64,000 nucleotides of DNA from Pollutimonas sp035515055 (GTDB lineage Bacteria > Pseudomonadota > Gammaproteobacteria > Burkholderiales > Burkholderiaceae_B), in NCBI GenBank assembly GCA_035515055.1, contig DATJBV010000078.1, positions 1-64,000 of the forward strand, written 5' to 3'. Both the position numbers and the translations under genes were made by a program. A model generated the notes under the pieces. The model made no database searches. It was given only the letters and a program-made list of their open reading frames with translations, and was not told the origin of the DNA. Position 1 is the first letter of the stretch. Every line of letters begins with the position of its first letter. Below are positions 37,242 to 46,006 of this stretch, one piece after another.

Positions 37242-37496
37242 ATGCAAATAGGAATGCTCAAACTCACCGGTTTGCAGGGCGAAGCCTGCGCCACCAAGGT
37301 CGCCCAGGCCCTCAAGGCCGTCAATGGGGTAGACAATGTTGCCGTATCATTCAATGACAGCAAAGCCACGGTGTCGTTTAATGAAGACATCGTCTCCACG
37401 CAGCGCCTGCATGTCGCCGTCGAAGACGCGGGTTTTGCCGTCGCCAAACCAGTGCACGGTGAAGATGGCAACTGCTGCGGAGGTTGCGGCGGCTAA
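37242..37496 (+). CDS. heavy-metal-associated (HMA-fold) domain protein with altered metal site
   Basis: 84 aa with the ferredoxin-like HMA pattern: LKLTGLQGEACATKVAQALKAVNGV, VAVSFNDSKATVSFN and a DAGFAVA end. The usual CxxC loop is reduced to one cysteine (GEAC), but the C terminus ends GNCCGGCGG, a possible replacement thiol cluster. AAGGA lies 7 bp before ATG 37242; the open frame upstream to 37011 covers the promoter region and is not used. A copper or other soft-metal chaperone is the likely role; no P-type ATPase or CueR gene is near. The 229 bp before it hold the LexA box and no gene. Confidence 0.75.
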   Translation: MQIGMLKLTGLQGEACATKVAQALKAVNGVDNVAVSFNDSKATVSFNEDIVSTQRLHVAVEDAGFAVAKPVHGEDGNCCGGCGG

Positions 37497-37511
37497 ATGG
37501 AGCTATGAGCA

Positions 37512-38066
37512 ATGAAGCGATGCTATTGGTGTACCGAAGACCCTGATTACATCGCATACCACGACACAGAATGGGGCGTGCCCTCGCGCGACCCGCGGCA
37601 CCTTTTCGAGATGCTCATTCTCGAAGGGTTTCAGGCCGGCCTGTCCTGGATCACCATTCTTAAAAAGCGCCCTCGGTTTCGCCAGGCGCTTTTTCATTTC
37701 GACCCGTCGCAATTGGCGTCCATGACCGACGACTACATCAATGACGTCCTAATGCAAGACGCGGGCATTGTACGTAACCGCCTCAAGCTTCGGGCGGCGC
37801 GCCAAAACGCCCAGGCCTGGCTCGCGCTCGACGATCCCGCCGACACCATCTGGTCGTTCGTGGGCGGCACGCCCAAGATCAATCATCACGCTGCGCATGA
37901 CAATGTCCCCACCAGTTCCCCCGAAGCCGAGGCAATGAGCAAGACATTGAAAAAAGCAGGCTTCACGTTTGTCGGCCCTACCATTTGCTATTCGTATCTT
38001 CAGGCGGTGGGATGCATCATGGACCACACCGTCGACTGCCACCGGTACAACCAACTGGCCGACTGA
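37512..38066 (+). CDS. tag: DNA-3-methyladenine glycosylase I
   Basis: Constitutive alkylation-repair glycosylase (184 aa). RCYWCTEDPDYIAYHDTEWGVP supplies zinc ligands C4 and H17, FEMLILEGFQAGLSWITIL the HhH catalytic region, and MDHTVDCHRYNQL the C-terminal zinc ligands. Length and motifs match E. coli Tag. It starts 15 bp after the HMA gene and may be cotranscribed. An Ada-like methyltransferase is encoded 2 kb away. Confidence 0.93.
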   Translation: MKRCYWCTEDPDYIAYHDTEWGVPSRDPRHLFEMLILEGFQAGLSWITILKKRPRFRQALFHFDPSQLASMTDDYINDVLMQDAGIVRNRLKLRAARQNAQAWLALDDPADTIWSFVGGTPKINHHAAHDNVPTSSPEAEAMSKTLKKAGFTFVGPTICYSYLQAVGCIMDHTVDCHRYNQLAD

Positions 38067-38213
38067 TTCGAACACCAATCATCTCTCCAAGCAGAGGAAA
38101 GAAGCCCCTAAACCCCACGTTCAGGCTGCCGTAAACATCCTTGCTGCGAATACCCACATTTGCAATAAGGGTATTGCGTTGAAGCACCTCACTTGGAAGT
38201 ATTGGAGAATAAT

Positions 38214-38579
38214 TTGAAAAAGACACAATCGTTGTTGGCTGCCGTTACCTTCAGCATGGCGCTGGTCGCACCATTCAGCGCCATGGCTGTCGGCGCAATC
38301 GCCGTGGACGACGAGGCAGGCTCCACCGACGCGGGCTATGCCCTGGTCAGTGGCTATGACAGCGAAAGCTCGGCCAAGGCCGCCGCATTGAAAGAATGCC
38401 GCGCCGCCGGCAACGAAAACTGCAAGATTGCGGTGTGGTTCAAGACGTGCGGCGCCTATGCCGCATCGTCAGAGCACTACGGCATCGGCTACGGCAACAC
38501 AAAACAAATCGCTGAATCGAAGGCTGTCGAAGAGTGTGGCGGTGGCTCGTGCAAGGTGGTCGTTTCCGACTGCGAATAA
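38214..38579 (+). CDS. secreted DUF4189-type protein
   Basis: 121 aa with a clean Sec signal (KKTQSLLAAVTFSMALVAPFSAMA, cut before VGAIAVDD). The mature part has six cysteines spaced in the DUF4189 manner (KECRAAGNENCKIAVWFKTCGAYAAS, then ECGGGSCKVVVSDCE), likely disulfide-bonded. TTG at 38214 is chosen because GGAG lies 6 nt upstream and the signal peptide then starts normally. Function unknown; a periplasmic or exported role is inferred. Confidence 0.8.
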   Translation: MKKTQSLLAAVTFSMALVAPFSAMAVGAIAVDDEAGSTDAGYALVSGYDSESSAKAAALKECRAAGNENCKIAVWFKTCGAYAASSEHYGIGYGNTKQIAESKAVEECGGGSCKVVVSDCE

Positions 38580-38591
38580 CATGTATCACAT

Positions 38592-38652
38592 ATGCATGCG
38601 CCAGCTGTGCGCATGCATGTGTCACATAGACGCCCCCGCCATGCGCGGGGGC
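38592..38652. terminator. two hairpins after the DUF4189 gene
   Basis: ATGCATGCGC / GCGCATGCAT (38592-38601 and 38609-38618) and GCCCCCGC / GCGGGGGC (38632-38639 and 38645-38652) are perfect stems just past the stop codon. The second resembles a terminator stem but is followed by only a short T-rich patch (agtcattt). The 250-bp spacer to the next gene holds nothing else I recognise. Confidence 0.5.
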
Positions 38653-38829
38653 AGTCATTTGCGGCGTATAGCCGGCAATATGCGCGCTTCTCGCGGTTGC
38701 AATCTGCATCATTTTCCCATGCATAAGCCATTGATTGTTAGGCTACATTTCTGGGACGATGTACCCATCCATCCTCACAACTGGCGAACCAAAACGTGAC
38801 ACGGAGCCGCACTTTCCAAGGAAATCACC

Positions 38830-39603
38830 ATGGCAACAACTCTCCGCAAATTTGTCTGGTACGAACTTATGACCACCGACAGCCAGGCGGCGGCGGCTTT
38901 TTATGGAAAGGTAATAGGCTGGAGCGCCAAGGACGCCGGGTTGGCCGACCGCTCATATACCTTGCTTTCGATGGGACCCGCCATGGTGGGCGGGATGATG
39001 GATATCTGCGAGGAGGCGCGGGCGGCGGGCGTAACGCCAAGCTGGTCCGGCTATATTGGCGTTGACGATGTCCAGGCGTATGTCGACCGTATCAAGACCC
39101 AGGGCGGCGCGCTGCATCATGGACCCGAAGACATACCGGATATAGGACGCTTCGCCGTCGTCAGCGACCCCGACGGCGCTGGATTTGTACTGTTCCAACC
39201 TGGCCGGGGCGAACCCGACTCGCCGCCGGCCTCCGACCGGCCGGGACACGTCGGCTGGCATGAACTGCACGCGGCCGATGGCGAACGCGCCTTTGACTTT
39301 TACTCCGGTCTATTCGGATGGACCAAGGATCAGGCCATGGATATGGGCGAATATGGAACATATCAACTGTTCGCTGCCGGCGGTACGCCCATAGGCGGCA
39401 TGATGACCAAGATGCCGGATACGCCCGCCGCCACCTGGATGTATTACTTCAATGTCGCCGCTGTCGACGACACCGTGGACCGTATCAGGCAAGCCGGCGG
39501 CCAGGTAGTAATGGGTCCGCATGAAGTGCCGGGTGAAAGCTGGATTATTCAGTGCGTCGACCCCCAGGGGGCACAGTTCGCCTGCGTTGCACCGAAGCGC
39601 TAG
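38830..39603 (+). CDS. two-domain VOC (glyoxalase/bleomycin-resistance fold) protein
   Basis: 257 aa made of two tandem VOC domains. The first (about 1-120) has FVWYELMTTDSQAAAAFYGKVIGW and FAVVSDPDGAGFVLFQPG; the second (about 130-257) has VGWHELHAADGERAFDFYSGLFGW and IQCVDPQGAQFACVAPKR. Paired VOC proteins of this kind are often named glyoxalase/dioxygenase family; no substrate can be assigned. The 3' end overlaps the convergent Ada-like gene by 59 bp. Confidence 0.85.
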   Translation: MATTLRKFVWYELMTTDSQAAAAFYGKVIGWSAKDAGLADRSYTLLSMGPAMVGGMMDICEEARAAGVTPSWSGYIGVDDVQAYVDRIKTQGGALHHGPEDIPDIGRFAVVSDPDGAGFVLFQPGRGEPDSPPASDRPGHVGWHELHAADGERAFDFYSGLFGWTKDQAMDMGEYGTYQLFAAGGTPIGGMMTKMPDTPAATWMYYFNVAAVDDTVDRIRQAGGQVVMGPHEVPGESWIIQCVDPQGAQFACVAPKR

Positions 39604-40468
39604 GCGGATCACCGGCTTCCGTGTCCAGCAATTGGCGCTTGCGTTCCACTCCCCATCGGTAACCCGAAATGTCGCCGTCGCGCCTTAGCACGCGGTGGCA
39701 CGGAATCGCCACCGCGATCCGGTTGGCGGCACATGCGCCGGCAACCGCGCGCACCGCTTTGGGCATGCCTAGCCTGGAGGCAATATCAGTGTAGGTAACC
39801 GTGGTCCCGGGCGGTATTTCGCGCAATGCTTGCCACACGCGCTCTTGAAACGCCGTGCCTTGTACGTCCAGCGGCAAGTCCAATCCCAGGCACGGCGCCT
39901 CGACGAACCCCACGACCTGCGCGACCAACTGCTCGAACGCGGGGTCGCCGCCTATCAGCTCCGCCCTGGGAAATTGGTCTTGAAGTTGCCGCGCCAAAGC
40001 ATCGGGATCATCTCCCAGCCATATGGCACAAATGCCGCGCACGCTTTGCCCGACCAGTATCGCGCCCAGCGAACATTGCCCGACGGCGAAACGGATGCGC
40101 ACGTTCTGGCCGCCCGACCGAAATTCACGGGCGCGCATGCCCAGCACGCGCGATGCGGATTCGTAATAGCGGCTGTTGGAATTGAATCCGGCGTCGTAGA
40201 TGGCTTGTGTGATCGTGTCCGCGGTAGTGAGGCCATCGCGCAAGCGTCGTGCGCGCCAGGCGTTGGCATAGGCTTTGGGAGTAAGCCCCGTCTCCGCCTT
40301 GAAAACGCGGTGGAAATGATACGTGCTGATACCGGCGTGCGCCGCCAATTCCATCAAGGTGGGCGGGAACTCCGAGGATTCGATGCTGCGGCAGGCCTGT
40401 GCCACGATGGTCGCGCGCTTGGTGTTCTGGACGGTTCTCATGGCGAATTTGCATGAAGTGGAAAACAT
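39545..40468 (-). CDS. Ada-like AraC/O6-alkylguanine-DNA methyltransferase lacking the N-terminal zinc domain
   Basis: 307 aa. An AraC-type HTH (about 35-115, STYHFHRVFKAETGLTPKAYANAWRARRLR) is fused to an O6-methylguanine methyltransferase domain with the acceptor cysteine in AIPCHRVLRRDGDISGYRWG. The N-terminal Ada domain that takes methyl groups from phosphotriesters through a Cys4 zinc site is absent, and there is no room for it before selU. Repair of O6-methylguanine should work, but the classic self-methylation switch for activation is missing. A later ATG (MRTVQNTK, 40441) is an alternative start. Confidence 0.85.
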   Translation of the reverse strand: MFSTSCKFAMRTVQNTKRATIVAQACRSIESSEFPPTLMELAAHAGISTYHFHRVFKAETGLTPKAYANAWRARRLRDGLTTADTITQAIYDAGFNSNSRYYESASRVLGMRAREFRSGGQNVRIRFAVGQCSLGAILVGQSVRGICAIWLGDDPDALARQLQDQFPRAELIGGDPAFEQLVAQVVGFVEAPCLGLDLPLDVQGTAFQERVWQALREIPPGTTVTYTDIASRLGMPKAVRAVAGACAANRIAVAIPCHRVLRRDGDISGYRWGVERKRQLLDTEAGDPPSASVQRRRTVPPGGRRTE

Positions 40469-40514
40469 GCCCCCACTATAGTCGCGGCCCGGTGGCCGAA
40501 AAATACGTTTCTTG

Positions 40515-41576
40515 CTACTTCATCGCGGTGGCGATGCGCAGCACTTCCTGCGCAGCCTTGGCCACACCCTGCGCCGATAAGTCGTCTGTGGCAATACTTT
40601 GCCGCTGTGTCCATGCCAGGAAATTGCGGGCCTGCGACCGCTCATAATGCGGATCGTAGTGCAATGCCATCAGTTCGGCAAAGAGCGGCGGCAAATTCCG
40701 CTCCAGCGCCCACTGCTGCCAACGCTCCACCGCCTGGGCGCCATGCAATTGCCTCAGCATGCCCAACTGCGACGCCAGCCCGGAAGCGTCGTCTCCAAGG
40801 TAGGCGTAATCGTCCAAAAGAAACGCCAGCCTGGCCTGCGCCGTTGCCCTCAGCTCGATGCACGGCGCGGCGCGCAGTTTTCCCAGCAACGGCAACGGCA
40901 CCGACAACCGCCCAATGCGGGCACTTTCGCCTTCAACAAAAAGCGGCCGCGTCAGGTCGACAGATTCAAGCATGGAACCGATCAGCGTTTCAAATCGTTT
41001 TTGGGATGGCTGCGGCACACCCGGCAAGCCGCCCAGCAACGAGCCCTTATGGCTGGCGCAAGCCTCGAGATCGAGCACTTGCTCTCCCTGCGCGGCAAGC
41101 GCATGCAGAATCCGCGTCTTGGCACTGCCCGTCGCCCCGCAGATGACACGCAAATCCAATTGAGGCGAAAGGATGTCGATCAGTTCAAGCACATGATGGC
41201 GGTACGCTTTGTATCCGCCAGCCAACTGCTGGGCGTCCCATCCCACCAGACGCAACCAGGTCACCATGGAACTGCTGCGCAGGCCGCCACGCCAGCAATA
41301 GACGAGCGGTTTCCAATCGGCGGGACGCGTCGAGAACAGGCCGCCCAGATGCCGGGCCAGATTGGCCGCCACCATGGCGCCACCCACCCGCCGGGCTTCG
41401 AAGGCGCCGATTTGCTTGTACAGGGTCCCAACTATCCGGCGCTCCTCATCGTCGAGCACGGGACAGTTGATGGCGCCGGGGATATGATCGAGCGCAAACT
41501 CCGCTGGCGAGCGAGCGTCGATAATCGTGTCGAAGGCGTGCAAGTCCGAAGCGCGTACCGCTGGACGACGTGTCAT
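40515..41576 (-). CDS. selU: tRNA 2-selenouridine synthase
   Basis: 353 aa (also called MnmH). The N-terminal rhodanese domain runs TIIDARSPAEFALDHIPGAINCP with the active cysteine in VYCWRGGLRSSS; the C-terminal P-loop domain has GATGSAKTRILHAL. It replaces sulfur by selenium in 2-thiouridine at the tRNA wobble position, using selenophosphate from SelD. ATG 41576 follows AGGATAAGT. It is divergent from selD, with only 10 bp between start codons. Confidence 0.92.
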   Translation of the reverse strand: MTRRPAVRASDLHAFDTIIDARSPAEFALDHIPGAINCPVLDDEERRIVGTLYKQIGAFEARRVGGAMVAANLARHLGGLFSTRPADWKPLVYCWRGGLRSSSMVTWLRLVGWDAQQLAGGYKAYRHHVLELIDILSPQLDLRVICGATGSAKTRILHALAAQGEQVLDLEACASHKGSLLGGLPGVPQPSQKRFETLIGSMLESVDLTRPLFVEGESARIGRLSVPLPLLGKLRAAPCIELRATAQARLAFLLDDYAYLGDDASGLASQLGMLRQLHGAQAVERWQQWALERNLPPLFAELMALHYDPHYERSQARNFLAWTQRQSIATDDLSAQGVAKAAQEVLRIATAMK

Positions 41577-41586
41577 ACTTATCCTG

Positions 41587-42636
41587 ATGAAATCTATTGC
41601 ACTCACACAATTTTCACACGGCGGAGGCTGCGGTTGCAAAATCGCCCCCGGCTTGTTATCCCGAATTTTGGCACAAGCGCCAGCGGGCATCATCCCGCCC
41701 GAGCTCCTGGTCGGCACCGAATCCAGCGACGACGCCGCCGTCTACCGGCTTAACGACAGCCAGGCGCTGGTCGCGACAACTGACTTTTTTACGCCCATCG
41801 TCGACGACCCTTACGATTTCGGCCGTATCGCCGCCACCAACGCACTTTCCGACATTTATGCCATGGGCGGTACGCCCATCATGGCCCTGGCCTTGGTCGG
41901 CATGCCTATCGCAAAATTGCCGCCAGAGATCATCGGCCGTGTGTTGGAAGGGGGAGCCAGCGTTTGCCGCGAGGCGGGCATTCCCATTGCTGGCGGCCAT
42001 AGCATCGACGTGCTGGAACCGATCTACGGCCTGGTCGGTCTCGGGCTGGTGCATCCCGACCGCGTGCGCAAGAACACCGATGCGCAGCCGGACGACGTGC
42101 TGATTCTTGGAAAACCGCTGGGTGTGGGCATACTGTCGGCCGCCTTGAAAAAAGGCTTGCTCGACCACGCCGGCTATACGGAAATGCTACGCCACACCAC
42201 CAAGCTGAATCGGGTCGGCATCGCCCTCGCGGGAATGAATGGCGTACATGCCATGACCGATGTCACCGGATTCGGGCTTGCCGGCCATCTACTGGAAGTT
42301 TGCCGTGGCTCGCGCCTGGCCGCGCACGTGCGCATGGCCGATGTACCCCTCATTGCCAGCGCCATGGGCTTCGCCAAGCAGAACATCGTCACCGGCGCCT
42401 CGGCGCGGAACTGGGACAGTTATGGCGATCAGGTTGGCCTTTCACCGAATGTCGCGCCTTGGCAGCAAGCCTTGATATCCGATCCGCAGACCAGCGGCGG
42501 CCTGCTGGTAAGCTGCCGTCCGGATGCGGCTGCCGCCGTACTCGACGCCTTTCGGGCAGAAGGCTTCGAGCAAGCGGCGGCCATAGGCCAGTTCCACGAA
42601 ACCTCTTCTTCACGCGTGATGCTGGACTTTTGCTAG
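41587..42636 (+). CDS. selD: selenide, water dikinase (selenophosphate synthase)
   Basis: 349 aa. The glycine-rich N terminus FSHGGGCGCKI gives catalytic C15 and K18 (Cys form, not Sec). The ATP-binding core has DDAAVYRLND, TTDFFTPIVDDPYDFGRIAA, NALSDIYAMGG and MTDVTGFGLAGHLLE, and QTSGGLLV near the end. It makes selenophosphate from selenide and ATP, here most obviously for SelU; no selA, selB or tRNA-Sec is in the window. ATG 41587 has no clear ribosome site, and the frame open to 41527 lies inside selU. Confidence 0.93.
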   Translation: MKSIALTQFSHGGGCGCKIAPGLLSRILAQAPAGIIPPELLVGTESSDDAAVYRLNDSQALVATTDFFTPIVDDPYDFGRIAATNALSDIYAMGGTPIMALALVGMPIAKLPPEIIGRVLEGGASVCREAGIPIAGGHSIDVLEPIYGLVGLGLVHPDRVRKNTDAQPDDVLILGKPLGVGILSAALKKGLLDHAGYTEMLRHTTKLNRVGIALAGMNGVHAMTDVTGFGLAGHLLEVCRGSRLAAHVRMADVPLIASAMGFAKQNIVTGASARNWDSYGDQVGLSPNVAPWQQALISDPQTSGGLLVSCRPDAAAAVLDAFRAEGFEQAAAIGQFHETSSSRVMLDFC

Positions 42637-42690
42637 TGTCCTCTGCCTCGCGGCCCCGTGGCGCGGAACTGCCCGGCGAGGGGCCCCTGT

Positions 42691-44043
42691 CTACCAGTCC
42701 GCCAGCCGTCCACTTTGCGCCTGCTTGCTGAATTGATCGCACAGGTTTAGGGTTTTTTGATCGTCGACGATGGACAACAAGCAACGCCCAGTTGAAAAAA
42801 CTTGTGCGGCTATAAGTTTGTGCCGCTCGGCCAGATAGCCCTCGATGGGCAATAGCGCCGGCATGAAGCCCACCTCTTCATGGGCTTCCCGCATGACTTT
42901 CTCGACTTGCTTGGCGTCGCCTTCCCGGTCGACCACCTTGTAGAGTTGATTGAAGGTCCAGGCCGTGCGAGGTTTGCTTTCGAAGCTGTTGATCAGATAC
43001 TCCGCCGCCTTCTCTCCGTTGCCCGCCATGGCATGGGCGACGGCCAACTTGTTGCTTACGGCCACGTTACCAATCAATGACACGGGCATGGGCCTGCGCT
43101 CCAGCTTGGCCAAGCCACGTTTCAATGCTGGAAGATTGCGCGACACCAGTTCATTCATGCCGAAAATATAGTCAACGGCCGGAAAATTGGGTACGCCAGG
43201 GTTGACCCTGCGCCGCCGCTCTTCGGGCTTCAAGCTTTTGGCGCCAACGGCTATTGCCTTGAGGCGCTGGTCCCTGTCCTGATACACGCTTGCGCCCACG
43301 CCAGTAAGCTGCTTGCTGCAGGCCTTCAAGTCCCACGCAATTGTCTTGGCTGTCGTTTTAATGCACTCGCCCGTTGGCTTGGGCTTGGCTGCATTGATTT
43401 GCGCGCCGTATTCGGACAACTTGCGCACGGCCATTTTCAGTCCGTCAATCGAATATCCAGCTTTCGCCAGGAGGTTCATGGCGAAGATGTCCGCGTCGAT
43501 CTCCTGTCCTACATTCCACTGGTGGTAAATCAGCCCTTTGGCAGCATCGTCCACATACTCGCCCAGCATCATGGTGTATCCGCCTTGACCCATCGCAAAG
43601 CCGCCCACCTTGGCCATGTACAACGAGGCGTCCTGGACATACCCCTTGATGTTGTCCCCGCCATAGGCATGGCTCAGTTCATGAGCAAGGATCGCAGCGA
43701 CTTCATCTTCTGAGTCGGCCTGCGCAATCAGGCCGGCGGATACGACAATCGTCTTGTGCGACAACGAATAGGCTTCGTAGCCGCCAAACGAATCCACCAA
43801 GACGGCACACTTGCACGGTTCTCCATGGGCATCTTCGAGACGTATCCGGATGCGCTCAACATACGCGATCAACTCGCCATCGTGAACCGCGGTCCTGTCC
43901 ATCTGGTGCAGCTGGCGCGTGTCAATGATGTTGACGGGGTTGACGTAGCCCGCCATCTGTTTACCGCCGCCTGTGCCGCCTATGCCAGCGCACCCGCCAA
44001 GCATCAGCAGGCTCGACATCGCCAGAGCGTGGAACAGTTTCAT
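42691..44043 (-). CDS. M48-family zinc metalloprotease, predicted lipoprotein
   Basis: 450 aa. A lipoprotein signal ends LMLGG-C18. The protease domain carries HELSH (H121, E122, H125) and the third ligand in EIDADIFAMNLL (E181), the M48 pattern seen in BepA, LoiP and HtpX relatives. The later half (about 250-450) is helical and may hold TPR-like repeats. A periplasmic, membrane-anchored role in envelope quality control is likely. ATG 44043 follows GAGAGGG and overlaps the preceding gene's TGA (ATGA). It ends the CHASE2-small protein-M48 operon. Confidence 0.85.
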   Translation of the reverse strand: MKLFHALAMSSLLMLGGCAGIGGTGGGKQMAGYVNPVNIIDTRQLHQMDRTAVHDGELIAYVERIRIRLEDAHGEPCKCAVLVDSFGGYEAYSLSHKTIVVSAGLIAQADSEDEVAAILAHELSHAYGGDNIKGYVQDASLYMAKVGGFAMGQGGYTMMLGEYVDDAAKGLIYHQWNVGQEIDADIFAMNLLAKAGYSIDGLKMAVRKLSEYGAQINAAKPKPTGECIKTTAKTIAWDLKACSKQLTGVGASVYQDRDQRLKAIAVGAKSLKPEERRRRVNPGVPNFPAVDYIFGMNELVSRNLPALKRGLAKLERRPMPVSLIGNVAVSNKLAVAHAMAGNGEKAAEYLINSFESKPRTAWTFNQLYKVVDREGDAKQVEKVMREAHEEVGFMPALLPIEGYLAERHKLIAAQVFSTGRCLLSIVDDQKTLNLCDQFSKQAQSGRLADW

Positions 44044-44411
44044 TTGCAACCCTCTCCCGCGCCTTTCACACTAGCCGATCGGGCGTCGCGCGCGAGCGTT
44101 GACGGTATCGTGCCGCAGGCGTCATTCACCAGCTTTTCGTTGACCAGCGTCACGTCCGCGCGGGAGACGCTGTAGGATTTGCGTCCTATCGTGAACTGCA
44201 GCGAACCGTTCTTTTGCTGTGTTGCAGGCAGGGGAAACTTGATGGGCCCCAGCTCGGCCAGCAGAATATACGCGCCGTCCGCCACGGCGACCACTTCAAT
44301 ATCTTCCGCGTTGGGAATCTCCTGGATCCGCACGGTCTGCGCCGATACGGCCGGGATAATGCCAAGAATACAGAAGGCCACACTGGCCAGCGTCGCGTAC
44401 TTGAACGGCAT
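44040..44411 (-). CDS. small secreted protein of the CHASE2-M48 operon
   Basis: 123 aa with a Sec signal (PFKYATLASVAFCILGIIPAVSA, cut before QTVRIQ). The mature part is about 100 residues, beta-rich in appearance (EDIEVVAVADGAYILLAELGPIKFPLP, LQFTIGRKSYSVSRADVTLV), with two cysteines (DACGTI and the penultimate C). I do not recognise a family. It is separated from the CHASE2 gene by 1 bp and overlaps the protease gene by 4 bp, so the three are translated from one message. Confidence 0.75.
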   Translation of the reverse strand: MPFKYATLASVAFCILGIIPAVSAQTVRIQEIPNAEDIEVVAVADGAYILLAELGPIKFPLPATQQKNGSLQFTIGRKSYSVSRADVTLVNEKLVNDACGTIPSTLARDARSASVKGAGEGCK

Positions 44412-44412
44412 G

Positions 44413-45876
44413 CTATTCGCCCCCTTGTTCCAGATTATGTTCAGCGCTTGACACCACTTGCTTCAGCAGCGGGATCAACGCAATCAGTGAAAGCCAGCCT
44501 TCTGGCGCGACGTCGATCGCCTCGTAGAAAACGATATACAGGCCAATAACGCCCAGTATGAAAATAGACCACCATAGAAGCCGGCGGAGAACCCACCGCA
44601 CGCGCGTGGAGGCCTTGGTGCCCATTGCCTGTGATGTGCCGGTTGCGGCGGGCAAGCGGCGGCGCCGCAGGAAAGGCCAGAACGCCAAAAGAAGAATGCC
44701 CCACACCGCAATGCTCAGGAATCTGAGATCGCGATCATGGATATATCCGCGCCCCAGCCGGTTCAGATTCTCCAGCGCGGCCGCATGCAAATACACGCCT
44801 TCTATTTGCCCGTACAGCGGCGTCTGGTGGTAGTCCTTCAGGCTTTTCATCATGAGGCCTGCCAGCACCACATACGGCTCGCCCGGCGCCAAGTGGGGCG
44901 GACGCAGGTCGGCCGGCGGCGTTGTATAAAGCTCGGATAAGCGGACTTGATGAAAGGGCAAACAATCTCCCGTGGCGGTGTCCGTGTCCTTTGCCATGCC
45001 TAGCATCCTGCCCGCAATATTGCCAATGCCTAAGACGACACGGCGCCATCCATTGGTGGGGTTGGTCATGCTGCAGCCCGCTTTGTCCAGGACTTCCCAC
45101 TGCACCGCCAGCGGCGCCGCTTGTGTGCTACGCGCCCATTCGCAGTTTTCGCCCCGGCTTTTGCAAAGCTCGAGATACAAGGCTGTTGCCGCCAACGGCA
45201 ATGGCCTCGAAGGAGTCGGACCGTCCGACTTCCGGAGCATGGCGTGCAAAGGATAAAAGTCGCCGTATCCTTCCCATGCCGTCACAACGAGATTCGCCGG
45301 TTCAAGCGCCTGTCGCGCAACCGCCGACATGGGCATATGTACGCCGCCGCCCGCGAGAAAAACTGGCGGCAACTTGGGGTTATTTTTCCACCTGCCCAGA
45401 GTGCGGCCCAGATCCGCCAGCTTGGCCTGTTCGGGGTCCCGTCCGTTCAGGCGCGGCCGTTCAAAGAAGATGTCATAGAAGATGGCGCTGGGTGGCGTAC
45501 TGTGCTTAGTGAATAGCAGGTCGCGCAGAATGCGGGTATGGTCTGGATAGGAAAGCGGCCAGTCGTTCGCCAGCATCCATCCTTCGTTGTGATTGTGCAG
45601 GCCATTGATGCTTTCCCAGTCGATCGCCACAATGGTGATGGGGGCCGGAGCCACAGGGGTAACGTATGCCCTGATTCTGGCCAGCTCGTCTGACAATGCT
45701 TTGTCAGCCGCCGATGAAAGTCCGAACGGATTCCCCTGTATGGCCCAGACACCCAAAAGAAAATACAACAACAGCCGCCAGTTTTTTCTCTGAAATATAC
45801 AGCGCCGCCACATCGGCGCACCGCGGAGTAGCCAAACTATTATGTTCGCCGCATGGGCGAGGCACCGTTTCACCAT
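44413..45876 (-). CDS. CHASE2-domain membrane protein without an output domain
   Basis: 487 aa. One N-terminal membrane segment (LLLYFLLGVWAIQ) is followed by a large periplasmic CHASE2 sensor (about 50-370) with ITIVAIDWESINGLHNHNEGW, WPLSYPDHTRILRDLL and AIFYDIFFERP. Two or three C-terminal helices follow (FLSIAVWGILLLAFWPFL, SIFILGVIGLYIVFYEAI, WLSLIALIPLL). CHASE2 normally feeds a cyclase, GGDEF or kinase domain; here the chain stops soon after the last helix, at EHNLEQGGE. The first ATG has AGGA close upstream; MWRRC 63 bp later is an alternative. An AT-rich promoter region (45877-45930) precedes it. Confidence 0.82.
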   Translation of the reverse strand: MVKRCLAHAANIIVWLLRGAPMWRRCIFQRKNWRLLLYFLLGVWAIQGNPFGLSSAADKALSDELARIRAYVTPVAPAPITIVAIDWESINGLHNHNEGWMLANDWPLSYPDHTRILRDLLFTKHSTPPSAIFYDIFFERPRLNGRDPEQAKLADLGRTLGRWKNNPKLPPVFLAGGGVHMPMSAVARQALEPANLVVTAWEGYGDFYPLHAMLRKSDGPTPSRPLPLAATALYLELCKSRGENCEWARSTQAAPLAVQWEVLDKAGCSMTNPTNGWRRVVLGIGNIAGRMLGMAKDTDTATGDCLPFHQVRLSELYTTPPADLRPPHLAPGEPYVVLAGLMMKSLKDYHQTPLYGQIEGVYLHAAALENLNRLGRGYIHDRDLRFLSIAVWGILLLAFWPFLRRRRLPAATGTSQAMGTKASTRVRWVLRRLLWWSIFILGVIGLYIVFYEAIDVAPEGWLSLIALIPLLKQVVSSAEHNLEQGGE

Positions 45877-46006
45877 CGTCCTGCGTCTTATTATTGATTG
45901 TTACTAATAACTAGCAAACGTAATAAGTATACCGCGGCCACAGGCACGTCAATGACCCCACCATGTACACTGACCGCCACCCCCGCTTTCCCACCCTCCC
46001 GCAATC

